A stretch of 23,610 bases of DNA. Source: an uncultured Clostridia bacterium (GTDB lineage Bacteria > Bacillota > Clostridia > Christensenellales > Pumilibacteraceae). The DNA is taken from assembly GCA_947588325.1 (NCBI GenBank), contig CANPYH010000006.1:1-23610 (forward strand), in the 5' to 3' direction. Made by a program: the position numbers and the translations under genes. Shown one piece after another: positions 14,407-21,800 of this stretch (position 1 is its first letter; the number at the start of each line of letters is the position of its first letter). The notes below the pieces were generated by a model. It was not told the origin of the DNA. It searched no databases and saw nothing but the letters and a program-made list of their open reading frames with translations.

Positions 14407-15231
14407 TTAATTGACTCTCTTGACGATGAACTTGTCGGACTTGCGCTTCTTTCTCGTCTTATAGCCGAGAGTAGGTTTGCCCCAAGGCGTAACGGGGGTC
14501 GGTCTGCCGATAGGAGACTTGCCTTCGCCGCCGCCGTGAGGGTGGTCGTTCGGGTTCATGACGACGCCGCGCACTTCGGGACGTCTGCCCATGTGGCGCT
14601 TTCTGCCCGCTTTGCCGAGGCTGACGAGCTCGTGGTCGAGGTTGCCTACCTGCCCTACCGTCGCCTTGCAGCGCGCGAGAACGTATCTCATTTCGCCGCT
14701 GGGGAGACGGAGCGTTGCGTACTTGCCTTCCTTCGCCATGAGCTGGGCTGCCGCGCCCGCCGTCTTTGCTATCTGACCGCCTTTGCCCGGTTCCATCTCG
14801 ATGTTGTGCACGAGGGTACCGACGGGGATCTCAGAAAGAGGAAGTGCGTTGCCCGACTTGATGTCCGCTTTTGAGCCGCTTATAACGGTATCGCCGACGT
14901 TAAGCCCCAAGGGCGCGAGAATGTATCTCTTTTCTCCGTCAGCATAGTGCAGGAGCGCGATATACGCCGTTCTGTTGGGATCGTACTCGATCGCCGCTAC
15001 CTTTGCGGGGATATCGTCCTTGTTTCTCTTGAAATCTATTATGCGGTATTTTGTCTTGTTGCCGCCGCCGTGCTGGCGAACGGTTATGCGACCGTAGTTG
15101 TTTCTGCCTGCCGTGTGTCTTATAGCGACGAGCAAAGACTTTTCGGGAACTGTTTTCGTCACTTCTTCGAACGAAGAGACGGTCTTTGTCCTCGTGCCCG
15201 GGGTAATCGGCTTAAATCTCTTTATTGCCAT
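14407..15231 (-). CDS. rplB: 50S ribosomal protein L2
   Basis: L2, 274 residues, one of the most conserved large-subunit proteins, required for subunit joining and close to the peptidyl-transferase centre. GRNNYGRITVRQHGGGNKTK and the C-terminal PNDHPHGGGEGKSPIGRPTP contain the conserved His-rich loop; YKTRKKRKSDKFIVKR closes the protein. It lies between rplW (11 bases upstream) and rpsS. Confidence 0.99.
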   Translation of the reverse strand: MAIKRFKPITPGTRTKTVSSFEEVTKTVPEKSLLVAIRHTAGRNNYGRITVRQHGGGNKTKYRIIDFKRNKDDIPAKVAAIEYDPNRTAYIALLHYADGEKRYILAPLGLNVGDTVISGSKADIKSGNALPLSEIPVGTLVHNIEMEPGKGGQIAKTAGAAAQLMAKEGKYATLRLPSGEMRYVLARCKATVGQVGNLDHELVSLGKAGRKRHMGRRPEVRGVVMNPNDHPHGGGEGKSPIGRPTPVTPWGKPTLGYKTRKKRKSDKFIVKRVN

Positions 15232-15242
15232 ATTGCTTCTCC

Positions 15243-15533
15243 TTAACCTAAGCTGTCAAAGAACGGAATGGTCTTTGATTTTTCGGTGAGCTTCACATAA
15301 GCCTTTTTGCGCGCCGCGGTGTAACCCGTGGAACCGCGCTCTCTCTTGAATTTCCCGCGAACGTTCACGATGTTTACACTCTCGACGTCGACTTCGAATA
15401 TTCTCTCGATCGCCGACTTGACGTCCGTCTTGGTCGCGTTGACGTTGACATAGAAGCAATACTTCTTTGCGGGGATATCCTTATATGCCTTCTCCGTGAG
15501 GACAGGCTCGATTATAACGTCGTATGCATTCAT
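15243..15533 (-). CDS. rplW: 50S ribosomal protein L23
   Basis: L23, 96 residues, at the exit of the peptide tunnel where trigger factor and SRP dock. IEPVLTEKAYKDIPAKKYCF, TKTDVKSAIERIFEVDVESV and GYTAARKKAYVKL are diagnostic. Its ATG shares one base with the rplD stop codon (TAATG), so the two are coupled. Confidence 0.98.
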   Translation of the reverse strand: MNAYDVIIEPVLTEKAYKDIPAKKYCFYVNVNATKTDVKSAIERIFEVDVESVNIVNVRGKFKRERGSTGYTAARKKAYVKLTEKSKTIPFFDSLG

Positions 15534-16153
15534 TATTTATACGCCTCCTCGATCTGCTTGACAGCCGCCTTTGTCAGTACGACGTCGGTGTAATTCATAA
15601 GGTCGAGCACGCTGACAAGCTCCGCCTTAACCGTCTCTACCTTCTCGAGGTTGCCTGCGGCGCGGACGACGAGTTCGTCTCCCTCGGTGAGAACGAAAAG
15701 AGTTCTCTTGTCGAGCTTGAGCGCGGAAACGACTGCCGCCATTTCCTTCGTCTTGCCGCTTACCTTGATCTCCTCGACGACTTTGAGCTGGTCGTCGGCT
15801 ACTTTGGAGCTGATCGCGCTTCTGAATGCGGCTTCCTTCATCTTCTTGTTGATCTTCTGCGAGAAGTCGCGGGGCTTCGGAGCGAATACCACGCCGCCGT
15901 GCTTCCACTGCGGTGCGCGTATGGATCCCTGACGGGCATTACCCGTGCCCTTCTGTCTCCAGGGCTTTCTTCCGCCGCCCGCTACTTCGGTGCGGGTAAG
16001 CGTGCTCTTGGTGCCCTGTCTCTTGTTGGCGAGCTGAGCCACTACTACCTGATGAATGAGGGCGACGTTCCTCTCCGCGCCGAACACGGTTGCGTCGAGG
16101 TCGATAACGCCTGTCTCTTCGCCTGTCTGTTTATATACTTTAACGCTTGGCAT
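15533..16153 (-). CDS. rplD: 50S ribosomal protein L4
   Basis: L4, 206 residues. The extended loop GGGRKPWRQKGTGNARQGS followed by RAPQWKHGGVVFAPKPRDF reaches into the exit tunnel. In gamma-proteobacteria L4 represses the S10 operon through its leader RNA; the long leader before rpsJ here makes some leader control plausible, but the sequence does not show L4 as the effector. It lies between rplC (15 bases) and rplW (1-base overlap). Confidence 0.99.
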   Translation of the reverse strand: MPSVKVYKQTGEETGVIDLDATVFGAERNVALIHQVVVAQLANKRQGTKSTLTRTEVAGGGRKPWRQKGTGNARQGSIRAPQWKHGGVVFAPKPRDFSQKINKKMKEAAFRSAISSKVADDQLKVVEEIKVSGKTKEMAAVVSALKLDKRTLFVLTEGDELVVRAAGNLEKVETVKAELVSVLDLMNYTDVVLTKAAVKQIEEAYK

Positions 16154-16168
16154 TTATCCGTCCTCCTC

Positions 16169-16798
16169 TCACTTCTTGACGGTCGACTTAACCGTCAGAA
16201 GAGACCCTCTCGGTCCCGGAACCGCGCCGCGGATCAATATAACGTCGCGTGCGGTATCAACCTTGACGATCTCAAGGTTCTGTATGGTAACCTGTTCGTG
16301 GCCGTAACGACCGGGGCTCTTCAATCCCTTGATCTTCTTGGAGGGAGTGGAGTTCGCACCCGTCGAGCCTACTTCTCTGTGTACGGGGCCGACGCCGTGG
16401 GTCATCTTCAGTCTGTGGTGGTTCCAACGCTTGATTGTACCGCTGAAACCGTGACCCTTCGTGGTGCCCGTTACGTCTACCATGTCGCCCGCCGCGAACA
16501 TGTCGCACTTAATCTCCGCGCCGATTTCGTAATCGGTCTTGTCGAGCTTAAGCTCGCGAAGATAACGCTTGGGAGCGCAGTTCGCTTTTTTGAACTGTCC
16601 CATGTCGGGCTTGGTGACCTTTCTCTTCTCGATGTCTTCGAACGCAACCTTAACCGCGCGGTAACCGTCCTTCTCGTCCGTCTTGATCTGAACGACCGTC
16701 AAAGGGCCGGCTTTAACGACGGTAACGGGAACGGCTTCTCCCTTCTCGGAGAAGATCTGCGTCATACCGACTTTTTTGCCTAAAATCGCTTTTTCCAT
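16169..16798 (-). CDS. rplC: 50S ribosomal protein L3
   Basis: L3, 209 residues, an early 23S rRNA binder whose loop approaches the peptidyl-transferase centre. ILGKKVGMTQIFSEKGEAVP at the start and GTTKGHGFSGTIKRWNHHR, HREVGSTGANSTPSKKIKG and EQVTIQNLEIVKVD are diagnostic. It follows rpsJ by 19 bases. Nothing unusual. Confidence 0.99.
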   Translation of the reverse strand: MEKAILGKKVGMTQIFSEKGEAVPVTVVKAGPLTVVQIKTDEKDGYRAVKVAFEDIEKRKVTKPDMGQFKKANCAPKRYLRELKLDKTDYEIGAEIKCDMFAAGDMVDVTGTTKGHGFSGTIKRWNHHRLKMTHGVGPVHREVGSTGANSTPSKKIKGLKSPGRYGHEQVTIQNLEIVKVDTARDVILIRGAVPGPRGSLLTVKSTVKK

Positions 16799-16817
16799 TT
16801 CTTTGAGCCTTCCTTGC

Positions 16818-17126
16818 TTACAGTTTTATCTGGATATCCACGCCTGCGGGAAGATCCAGCTTCATAAGCGAGTCCACCGTTTTGCTCGACGGACTGTATA
16901 TATCTATGAGTCGCTTGTGAGTTCTGATTTCGAATTGATCTCTCGAATCCTTGTCTTTATGCACCGCGCGAAGCACCGTGATTACTTCCCTGTCCGTGGG
17001 AAGGGGTACGGGACCGCTGACCTTCGTGCCCGTCGCCTTGACGGTGTCGACTATCCTCTGAGCACTGCTGTCGAGGAGTTCGTGGTCATAAGCCTTCAGC
17101 TTGATGCGAATTTTCTGACTTGCCAT
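16818..17126 (-). CDS. rpsJ: 30S ribosomal protein S10
   Basis: S10, 102 residues, in the small-subunit head; it also acts as NusE in transcription antitermination. IRIKLKAYDHELLDSSAQRI, GPVPLPTDREVITVLRAVHK and EIRTHKRLIDIYSPSSKTV are diagnostic. I chose ATG 17126 (MASQKIRIKL) because TGGAGG lies ten bases upstream; the in-frame ATG at 17144 overlaps that Shine-Dalgarno sequence and adds six non-family residues. It is the first gene of the ribosomal supercluster. Confidence 0.98.
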   Translation of the reverse strand: MASQKIRIKLKAYDHELLDSSAQRIVDTVKATGTKVSGPVPLPTDREVITVLRAVHKDKDSRDQFEIRTHKRLIDIYSPSSKTVDSLMKLDLPAGVDIQIKL

Positions 17127-17381
17127 TTTGTTTTGTTCCTCCATTCAGACTTTTTAGACAACCCTGTCGTGCGTGTCTTTTTCTCGGCTTTTGTCAAGGC
17201 GCTTCTTACGCGCCTTTCCAACCGACTTTGACGCCGCCCTTTCAAGGCATGTCCGCGAATCGGGATATTACCCTCCAACGTCCCCCGAAGTTCTCGCGCG
17301 TTTCCAAGTCGCTTAAACGTCGCGTAACCTCCGGATTCTCTCGTTATTCGCGTTAAAAATTACCGCACGCTATAGTACAGC
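17127..17381 (-). promoter_or_regulatory. Long 5' leader of the S10 supercluster
   Basis: About 255 nt lie between the predicted transcription start and rpsJ. On the transcribed strand AAGGCGC-GTAAGAA-GCGCCTT (17216-17196) is a perfect 7-bp hairpin, and GACA-GGGT-TGTC lies nearer the gene, with GGAGGGTAATATCCC further upstream. Such a leader ahead of rpsJ suggests autoregulation by a ribosomal protein, as known for S10 operons elsewhere. I cannot assign it to a named leader family by eye. The hairpins are seen; control is inferred. Confidence 0.5.
17196..17216 (-). promoter_or_regulatory. Leader hairpin upstream of rpsJ
   Basis: Perfect 7-bp stem AAGGCGC/GCGCCTT with a 7-base loop GTAAGAA in the S10 leader. 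No U run follows, so it is not a simple terminator. It is the clearest single secondary structure in the leader. Confidence 0.5.
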
Positions 17382-17387
17382 TTATAC

Positions 17388-17416
17388 ATTATATAAGGTC
17401 GGTCAATATCTGTCAA
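17388..17416 (-). promoter_or_regulatory. Consensus promoter of the S10-spc-alpha supercluster
   Basis: On the minus strand TTGACA (17416-17411) and TATAAT (17393-17388) are both perfect hexamers with an exact 17-base spacer. Predicted transcription starts near 17381. An A/T-rich tract immediately upstream (17425-17455, runs of A and T) could act as an UP element for the alpha subunit. This is what a housekeeping sigma promoter for a highly expressed operon should look like. Confidence 0.9.
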
Positions 17417-17461
17417 GCGAAATTATGAAAAATTCCGAAAAAAATTTTTTGTTTTTTGTCG

Positions 17462-17519
17462 AAAAGATTTTACTCCCCGCTCTCCCCTTCCTCTCTTCTT
17501 CTATCCCCTCATTCTCCCC
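17462..17519 (-). other. Polypurine tract with four GGGG runs
   Basis: The minus strand between the S-component stop codon and the S10 promoter is almost purely A and G and holds four GGGG runs (near 17477-17480, 17482-17486, 17503-17506 and 17515-17518). It could form a G-quadruplex or triplex, or may simply be a biased spacer. No clear terminator hairpin was found for the gene upstream. Confidence 0.35.
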
Positions 17520-18281
17520 TTATCGCCGCGTTACCCTTTTCATCAGCGTCTCGAGCGGCACATACAGCGCCGCCACCGACAGCGCGGCGCACAGCGTTTG
17601 CGGAATCATCGCCGCGAAGGACGCATAGAAGTATGCCAGTGCTGCTTCGGCGGTCAGTCCGTACATTAGCGGAGTTATTACGTCGTCGAGCAGTGTGAAG
17701 CACGCCGCGAGCGCCGCCGCCGTCGCCGCATACAGCGTCAGCCTGATTGCAGCCGAGGTATTCTTCCCGCCCGGTCGCCCCACCGCAAACATTATGTCAA
17801 ACGCAATGCACAGCGCCGCCGCCACGAAGAATGTCGTTATAATGAGCGCCTTTACCCCTATCTCCGACCCCGCCGCTATCTCCGCAACTCCCGTTGCAAG
17901 AAGCGCCGCGCACGCGCCCGCTATTCCGATCAGCGTCGCATTGACCGCCACGAACAATGATATGGGATATCTCTCATACGTCTCTTTCTTTATATGCCCA
18001 AGCAGTCCGAACACCGCCGCAAACGTCGGATAGTATACAAGGTACAGCACGAGTACGCCGGGATAGAACCCGAAAAGCAGGCACCTGACCACGGCGAAGC
18101 ACGCCGCAAGCGCCACCCCACGTCTCACTCCGCATACGCTCGCATAACACGCTAAAGTAACCGTCACAAGCTCTATGCCCGGTACAAAGGAAAGCGCAAA
18201 CTGCACTCCGATAAGCAGCGCGCACATGACCGCCGTACTCGCCGTCTCCCGCGCCGCAGTGTATGCTATACTTTTTTTCAT
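17520..18281 (-). CDS. ECF transporter S component-like membrane protein, substrate unknown
   Basis: A 253-residue, strongly hydrophobic protein with about six or more membrane spans. The N-terminal half (FALSFVPGIELVTVTLACYA, then FGFYPGVLVLYLVYYPTFAA) resembles energy-coupling-factor S components, which bind a vitamin or other small solute and dock on shared EcfA/EcfT modules. No EcfA or EcfT gene is in the window, so the solute and partner cannot be inferred. I chose ATG 18281 (MKKSIAYTAARE); no Shine-Dalgarno sequence is visible. The open frame continues to 18353, but that part encodes the repeat palindrome and is unlikely to be translated. The gene sits alone between a repeat region and the S10 promoter. 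Confidence 0.65.
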   Translation of the reverse strand: MKKSIAYTAARETASTAVMCALLIGVQFALSFVPGIELVTVTLACYASVCGVRRGVALAACFAVVRCLLFGFYPGVLVLYLVYYPTFAAVFGLLGHIKKETYERYPISLFVAVNATLIGIAGACAALLATGVAEIAAGSEIGVKALIITTFFVAAALCIAFDIMFAVGRPGGKNTSAAIRLTLYAATAAALAACFTLLDDVITPLMYGLTAEAALAYFYASFAAMIPQTLCAALSVAALYVPLETLMKRVTRR

Positions 18282-18299
18282 TTTTTGTGTAAGTGTTTT

Positions 18300-18341
18300 G
18301 CAGGGGGAAACCTTTTTGTGTACAAAAAGGTTTCCCCCTGC
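18300..18341. repeat. 42-base near-perfect palindrome
   Basis: Arms GCAGGGGGAAACCTTTTTGT and its complement ACAAAAAGGTTTCCCCCTGC (18322-18341) are separated by two bases. It is directly followed by ACCCCCTTCCAAAAGAACTT and an A/T-rich run. I recall this kind of palindrome with this flank as a common dispersed repeat in Clostridia, but cannot check that here. It lies 18 bases upstream of the S-component start codon, so in RNA it would form a very strong hairpin in that gene's leader. Confidence 0.8.
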
Positions 18342-18392
18342 ACCCCCTTCCAAAAGAACTTAAAAAACTTTTTAATTTTTTGGGGTGGTGGG

Positions 18393-18418
18393 TGTATATA
18401 TATCCTTATATATATAGA
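18393..18418. repeat. Alternating TA palindromic tract
   Basis: GTATATATAT and TTATATATATA flank CC, making an A/T-rich dyad next to the larger palindrome. It could supply TATA-like boxes on either strand or extrude as a cruciform. No specific promoter can be assigned. Confidence 0.35.
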
Positions 18419-18420
18419 GG

Positions 18421-18531
18421 TGTAGGCGCGGCGCATAGCACCGCTGATACGCGCGAACCGAGAACATTTCGATACGGTCATTTAGGTTTTGTAAGCTCCC
18501 TTGCATAACAACCTCTCTCGCACGTCTGAGC
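18421..18531. other. Intergenic stretch between palindrome and repeat element
   Basis: No gene, clear promoter or RNA gene was recognised. Short frames here translate to low-quality sequence and are not supported. Confidence 0.4.
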
Positions 18532-18642
18532 GGCACTCTCCGCCGCGCTCGAGCCTCGGGTCGGGAAGTAGATTATAACAATATATCCCTGCTTAATTGA
18601 CAAATAATTACTATCCTTGCCATAAGCAGGACAATCTCCTCA

Positions 18643-18660
18643 GGCGCAACAAGTTGCGCC
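18643..18660. repeat. Stem-loop cassette H3 in left arm of copy 2
   Basis: GGCGCAA-CAAG-TTGCGCC, a perfect 7-bp stem. It is the exact reverse complement of the cassette in the right arm of copy 1 (1077-1094). Confidence 0.8.
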
Positions 18661-18800
18661 AGCCCCCCCCCGACTTCGGGCGGCCCACCTGCTACCCGAG
18701 TTATCGTGTTTATATCCAACAATCTTGTAATAAAAAAAGTTAGTAACATTTTACCCGAAAAGCGGGGCGCGAACGTGGCCGCCCGAAGTCGAGGGGGGCT

Positions 18801-18819
18801 GTCATGCTGAAAGCGTGAC
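18801..18819. repeat. Stem-loop cassette H4 in right arm of copy 2
   Basis: GTCATGC-TGAAA-GCGTGAC, a 7-bp stem with one T-G pair. Its sequence differs from the other three cassettes but keeps the pairing and the flanks. Confidence 0.75.
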
Positions 18820-18879
18820 TGAGGGGATTGTCCTGTTAGCTACACGATAAGTAACATATTGCCAGTAAGACGATGATAG

Positions 18880-21204
18880 TTATAATAGAGTTTTTAATTT
18901 ATTTACAAACTCAAGCGCGTCCTTCGTATATATCGCGCCCATCTTGGTTGCTACGTCCTCGTTCAAGACGGCGCCGCCGACGAAAATTTCGGCGGGGCAG
19001 CCGACGGCGCGAAGGGCTTTGACCGTCTCTTCCATGGCGGGGACGGTAGTAGTCATCAGCGCGGACAGACCGATTGCGGCGGGATTATACTTCTTATACG
19101 CCTCGGTCACACTCTCAATCGGCACGTCTTTGCCGAGGTCGATAACGTCGTAGCCGTACGACTCGAGCACGACTTTTACTATGTTCTTGCCGATATCGTG
19201 CACGTCGCCCTTGACGGTTGCGAGCATTATCCGCACCTTCTTCTCGGCGTCCTTGGGCAGTCTCTCGGCGACGACGGCGAAAGCGATCTTCGCAGCCTCG
19301 GCGGACGAGACGAGTTGCGGGAGGAACACCGCGCCGCTGTCGTACTGCCGACCGACGTCCTCGAGCGCCTTGATAAGCACGTCATTGACCACCGTCATCG
19401 GGTCACTCCTTTCCAGCTCCTTTTGCGTAAGCTCCGCCGCCCGCGACTTAACCCCCTTTCTTATGCAGTCGCCGAGGGTGGACACCGTTTTATCCCCTTC
19501 CTTTCCCCCGACTGCCGCCACGGGAGCCGCGGCTTTATAGTCCTTATACGCCGCGATATAACGCTCGGCGCTCTCGTCGGTGTTTGACAGCACGGCGAAC
19601 GCCCTGACCGCCCCCGACATTTCGCCGTCGAGCGGGTTCATTATGGGCATGTTAAGCCCGCACGTCATCGCCATTGTCAGGAAAGTCTTGTTTAGCAGTC
19701 CGCGGTTAGGCAGACCGAACGACACGTTGGACACGCCGAGCGCCGTCTTTACCCCCAACCCCCGAACGAGGCGGAGCGCCTCCACCGTCTCTTTGACCAG
19801 CGCGGGTTGCGCCGAAGCCGTGACAACGAGGGTGTCTATCATGATCTTGTGCTTTGGTATGCCGTACTCCTCCGCACGGGCTATTATCCTCTCGGCTATT
19901 TCCAGCCGCTCCTGCGCCGTTTCGGGTATTCCCCGCCCGTCCATAGTCAGGCCGAGGACGACCGCGCCGTACTTCTTGGCTATCGGGAACACGGCGTCCA
20001 TAACCGAATCCTCGCCGTTGACGCTGTTAATCAGGGGCACGCCGTTGTAATATCTCGCCGCGCTCTCGATTGCGCTCGGTGAGGAGCTGTCTATTTGCAA
20101 GGGCAGATCGACATATTCCTGCACTTTTCGGACGGCGGCGGTGAGCGTCGCCCTCTCGTCTATCCCGGGCACGCCGACGTTGAGGTCGAGCAGGTCTGCG
20201 CCCGCTTCCTGCTGAGCAATCGCCTCGTCTATAAGGTAGTCGATGTCGCCGCGTTCGAGCGCCTCTTTCAGCTTCTTCTTACCCGTGGGATTGAGCCGTT
20301 CGCCGCAAATAACGACGTTTTCAATCACCGTCTCGTGCGAAGCGGAGCATATCCGCGTTTTAAGTTCCATCTGCCGCGGGGCAACCGCTCTCCCGCCGAG
20401 GTGGGCTATGCCGTCTATGAACTCGGGAGTAGTGCCGCAGCACCCGCCTATTATGCTAACCCCCGCTTCGGCGTACCGTTCGCACCAATACGCGAACTCA
20501 TCCGCCGTGAGGTCGTAGCGCGTCCTGCCCCTTTCCACGCGCGGCAACCCGCGGTTGGGCTGGATAATTACGGGCAGGTCGGTGCATGAGAGGAAACGCT
20601 CGGCTATCGGGAACAGTTCGCGGGGTCCGAGGGAGCAGTTAGCCCCCACCGCGTCCGCACCCAGCCCGCCGAGTATAAGCGCAGCCGTCTCGGGCGTAGT
20701 CCCCGTGAGAGTCCGCGCAGAAGCGTCGAAGGTCATGGTCGCGAAAACGGGTTTCGCCGCATGCTCTTTTAGCGCGAGCAGACAGGCCTTCATCTCGTAC
20801 ACGTCCGAGAAAGTCTCGGCTATATATCCGTCCACGATATCCCGCGTTATGTCGGCTATCTCGGCAAAAGCGTCATATGCCTCGTCGAAGGAGAGGGTGC
20901 CGAGCGGTTCGAGCATCGCGCCCGTCGGACCTACGTCGAAAAAGACCTTCTTCCCTGCCGACCGCGCGTTTGCAACCGCCGCTTCCGCCACCTCTTTTAT
21001 CGCGTACTTGCCGCGGTATTTGATACGGTTAAGCCCGAACGTGTTTGTGGTTATGATGTCGGCGGAGGCGTATGAGCGGTGAATGCGCTTGATGCCCTCG
21101 GCGTGCGTAATATTCAGCTCCTCGGGTATTCCCGTAAGCCCCAGACGTTCCAATTCGCTACCCATGCCGCCGTCTAATATTATTACTTTGCCGCGTTGTA
21201 GCAC
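18880..21204 (-). CDS. metH: Cobalamin-dependent methionine synthase, lacking the activation domain
   Basis: Transfers a methyl group from methyltetrahydrofolate via cobalamin to homocysteine. In 774 residues: homocysteine domain (about 1-280, zinc ligands Cys190 in GANCSLGP and Cys255/Cys256 in GGCCGT), pterin domain (about 300-560, GERLNPTGKKKLKEAL and QEAGADLLDLNVGVPG), helical cap (about 575-650) and cobalamin-binding Rossmann domain (from about 655) with DVHDIG, where His669 is the lower cobalt ligand. The C-terminal SAM-binding reactivation domain of long MetH is absent and is encoded by the gene just upstream. I chose GTG 21204 because AAGGAGG sits seven bases upstream; this overlaps the upstream gene by 22 bases. 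The frame is open to 21258 without support. Confidence 0.95.
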   Translation of the reverse strand: MLQRGKVIILDGGMGSELERLGLTGIPEELNITHAEGIKRIHRSYASADIITTNTFGLNRIKYRGKYAIKEVAEAAVANARSAGKKVFFDVGPTGAMLEPLGTLSFDEAYDAFAEIADITRDIVDGYIAETFSDVYEMKACLLALKEHAAKPVFATMTFDASARTLTGTTPETAALILGGLGADAVGANCSLGPRELFPIAERFLSCTDLPVIIQPNRGLPRVERGRTRYDLTADEFAYWCERYAEAGVSIIGGCCGTTPEFIDGIAHLGGRAVAPRQMELKTRICSASHETVIENVVICGERLNPTGKKKLKEALERGDIDYLIDEAIAQQEAGADLLDLNVGVPGIDERATLTAAVRKVQEYVDLPLQIDSSSPSAIESAARYYNGVPLINSVNGEDSVMDAVFPIAKKYGAVVLGLTMDGRGIPETAQERLEIAERIIARAEEYGIPKHKIMIDTLVVTASAQPALVKETVEALRLVRGLGVKTALGVSNVSFGLPNRGLLNKTFLTMAMTCGLNMPIMNPLDGEMSGAVRAFAVLSNTDESAERYIAAYKDYKAAAPVAAVGGKEGDKTVSTLGDCIRKGVKSRAAELTQKELERSDPMTVVNDVLIKALEDVGRQYDSGAVFLPQLVSSAEAAKIAFAVVAERLPKDAEKKVRIMLATVKGDVHDIGKNIVKVVLESYGYDVIDLGKDVPIESVTEAYKKYNPAAIGLSALMTTTVPAMEETVKALRAVGCPAEIFVGGAVLNEDVATKMGAIYTKDALEFVNKLKTLL

Positions 21205-21800
21205 CTTCCGCCCTCCTTTCTGTATTCGCAATGCGCCGCGAGCATGCAATCTCCGCAACGCTTTTCCGCTCTCTTGCCTATCCCGATTATCCCCGCCATG
21301 GACTTTGACGGGAGCATGTATCCCGCCGCCGTCAGCGTCACGCCCGCGCTCACTTCGGGGCGGAGCAGTTCGAAGATATACTTAATATCCGCAATGTCGC
21401 TCCCGCCGTAGCCGGGGCAGAAACGGTATGTCCGATCCTCGCCGAACCTCTCTTCATACTCGTCGGCGAGCTGTTCGAGATATGCGCTCGCACATGCGTC
21501 GTATATGACCGACTTTGTGACGTCCGTCCGCCCGAGTATTTTGATACGCCTGTCCACCTCGGCGCCCAACGTCGTCACGCACAATATCGCCTCCGTCGAG
21601 CCGCGAAGGAACTCCGCATACGGCTCGCCGCAAAGAAAGGCGGGCAGGACGGAAAAGGTCTTATAGGCGTAACGAAAACGCGCGTCCGAAGCGAGAGAAG
21701 CGAGACACTCCTCGGCTATCTCGTCCGTCCGAGCGTCGATACCCACTCCGCCGAAGCCGAGATAGGCGTGTATGCGCGGTTTAATCTCGGAAAAATTCAC
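21183..21800 (-). CDS. Stand-alone methionine synthase reactivation protein
   Basis: A 205-residue protein matching the vitamin B12-dependent methionine synthase activation domain, which binds SAM and remethylates inactive cob(II)alamin. RFCPGYGGSDIADIKYIFEL and the following GVTLTAAGYMLPSKSMAGII correspond to the SAM-site region of that domain. The C-terminus has a Cys cluster (CGDCMLAAHCEYRKEGGRC), a feature I recall in clostridial stand-alone forms and possibly a metal site. The start is GTG 21800, inside the last codons of metF; the 3' end overlaps metH by 22 bases. Gene order metF-activator-metH strongly supports the role. Confidence 0.88.
   Translation of the reverse strand: MNFSEIKPRIHAYLGFGGVGIDARTDEIAEECLASLASDARFRYAYKTFSVLPAFLCGEPYAEFLRGSTEAILCVTTLGAEVDRRIKILGRTDVTKSVIYDACASAYLEQLADEYEERFGEDRTYRFCPGYGGSDIADIKYIFELLRPEVSAGVTLTAAGYMLPSKSMAGIIGIGKRAEKRCGDCMLAAHCEYRKEGGRCYNAAK

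Larger units (their letters stand above)
18532..18850. repeat. Paired inverted-repeat element, copy 2
   Basis: Same architecture and orientation as the element at 812-1130. The outer 20-mer GGCACTCTCCGCCGCGCTCG at 18532-18551 is identical. The left arm (18627-18687) reads CAGGACAATCTCCTCA, a cassette, then AGCCCCCCCCCGACTTCGGGC and GGCCCAC; the right arm (18775-18834) is its inverse with another cassette. The spacer of 87 bases again contains GTTAGTAAC (18739-18747) followed by TTTT and CGAAAAG. It begins within about 45 bases of the metH stop codon, where I see no ordinary terminator, so it may also form the 3' end of the methionine transcript. No coding capacity. Confidence 0.8.

Noticed and set aside
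15524..16783. A 419-residue open frame on the plus strand
   Set aside because: Antisense to rplD and rplC. Long antisense frames are expected from codon bias in highly expressed genes.
17096..17278. A 60-residue basic open frame in the S10 leader overlapping rpsJ
   Set aside because: It would start at TTG, runs out of frame into rpsJ and resembles no leader peptide I know; its basic character follows from the purine-rich leader.
18278..18481. Short open frames across the palindrome (reading e.g. WKGVQGETFLYTKRFPPA)
   Set aside because: They translate the repeat itself; such peptides are a typical artefact of this kind of repeat.
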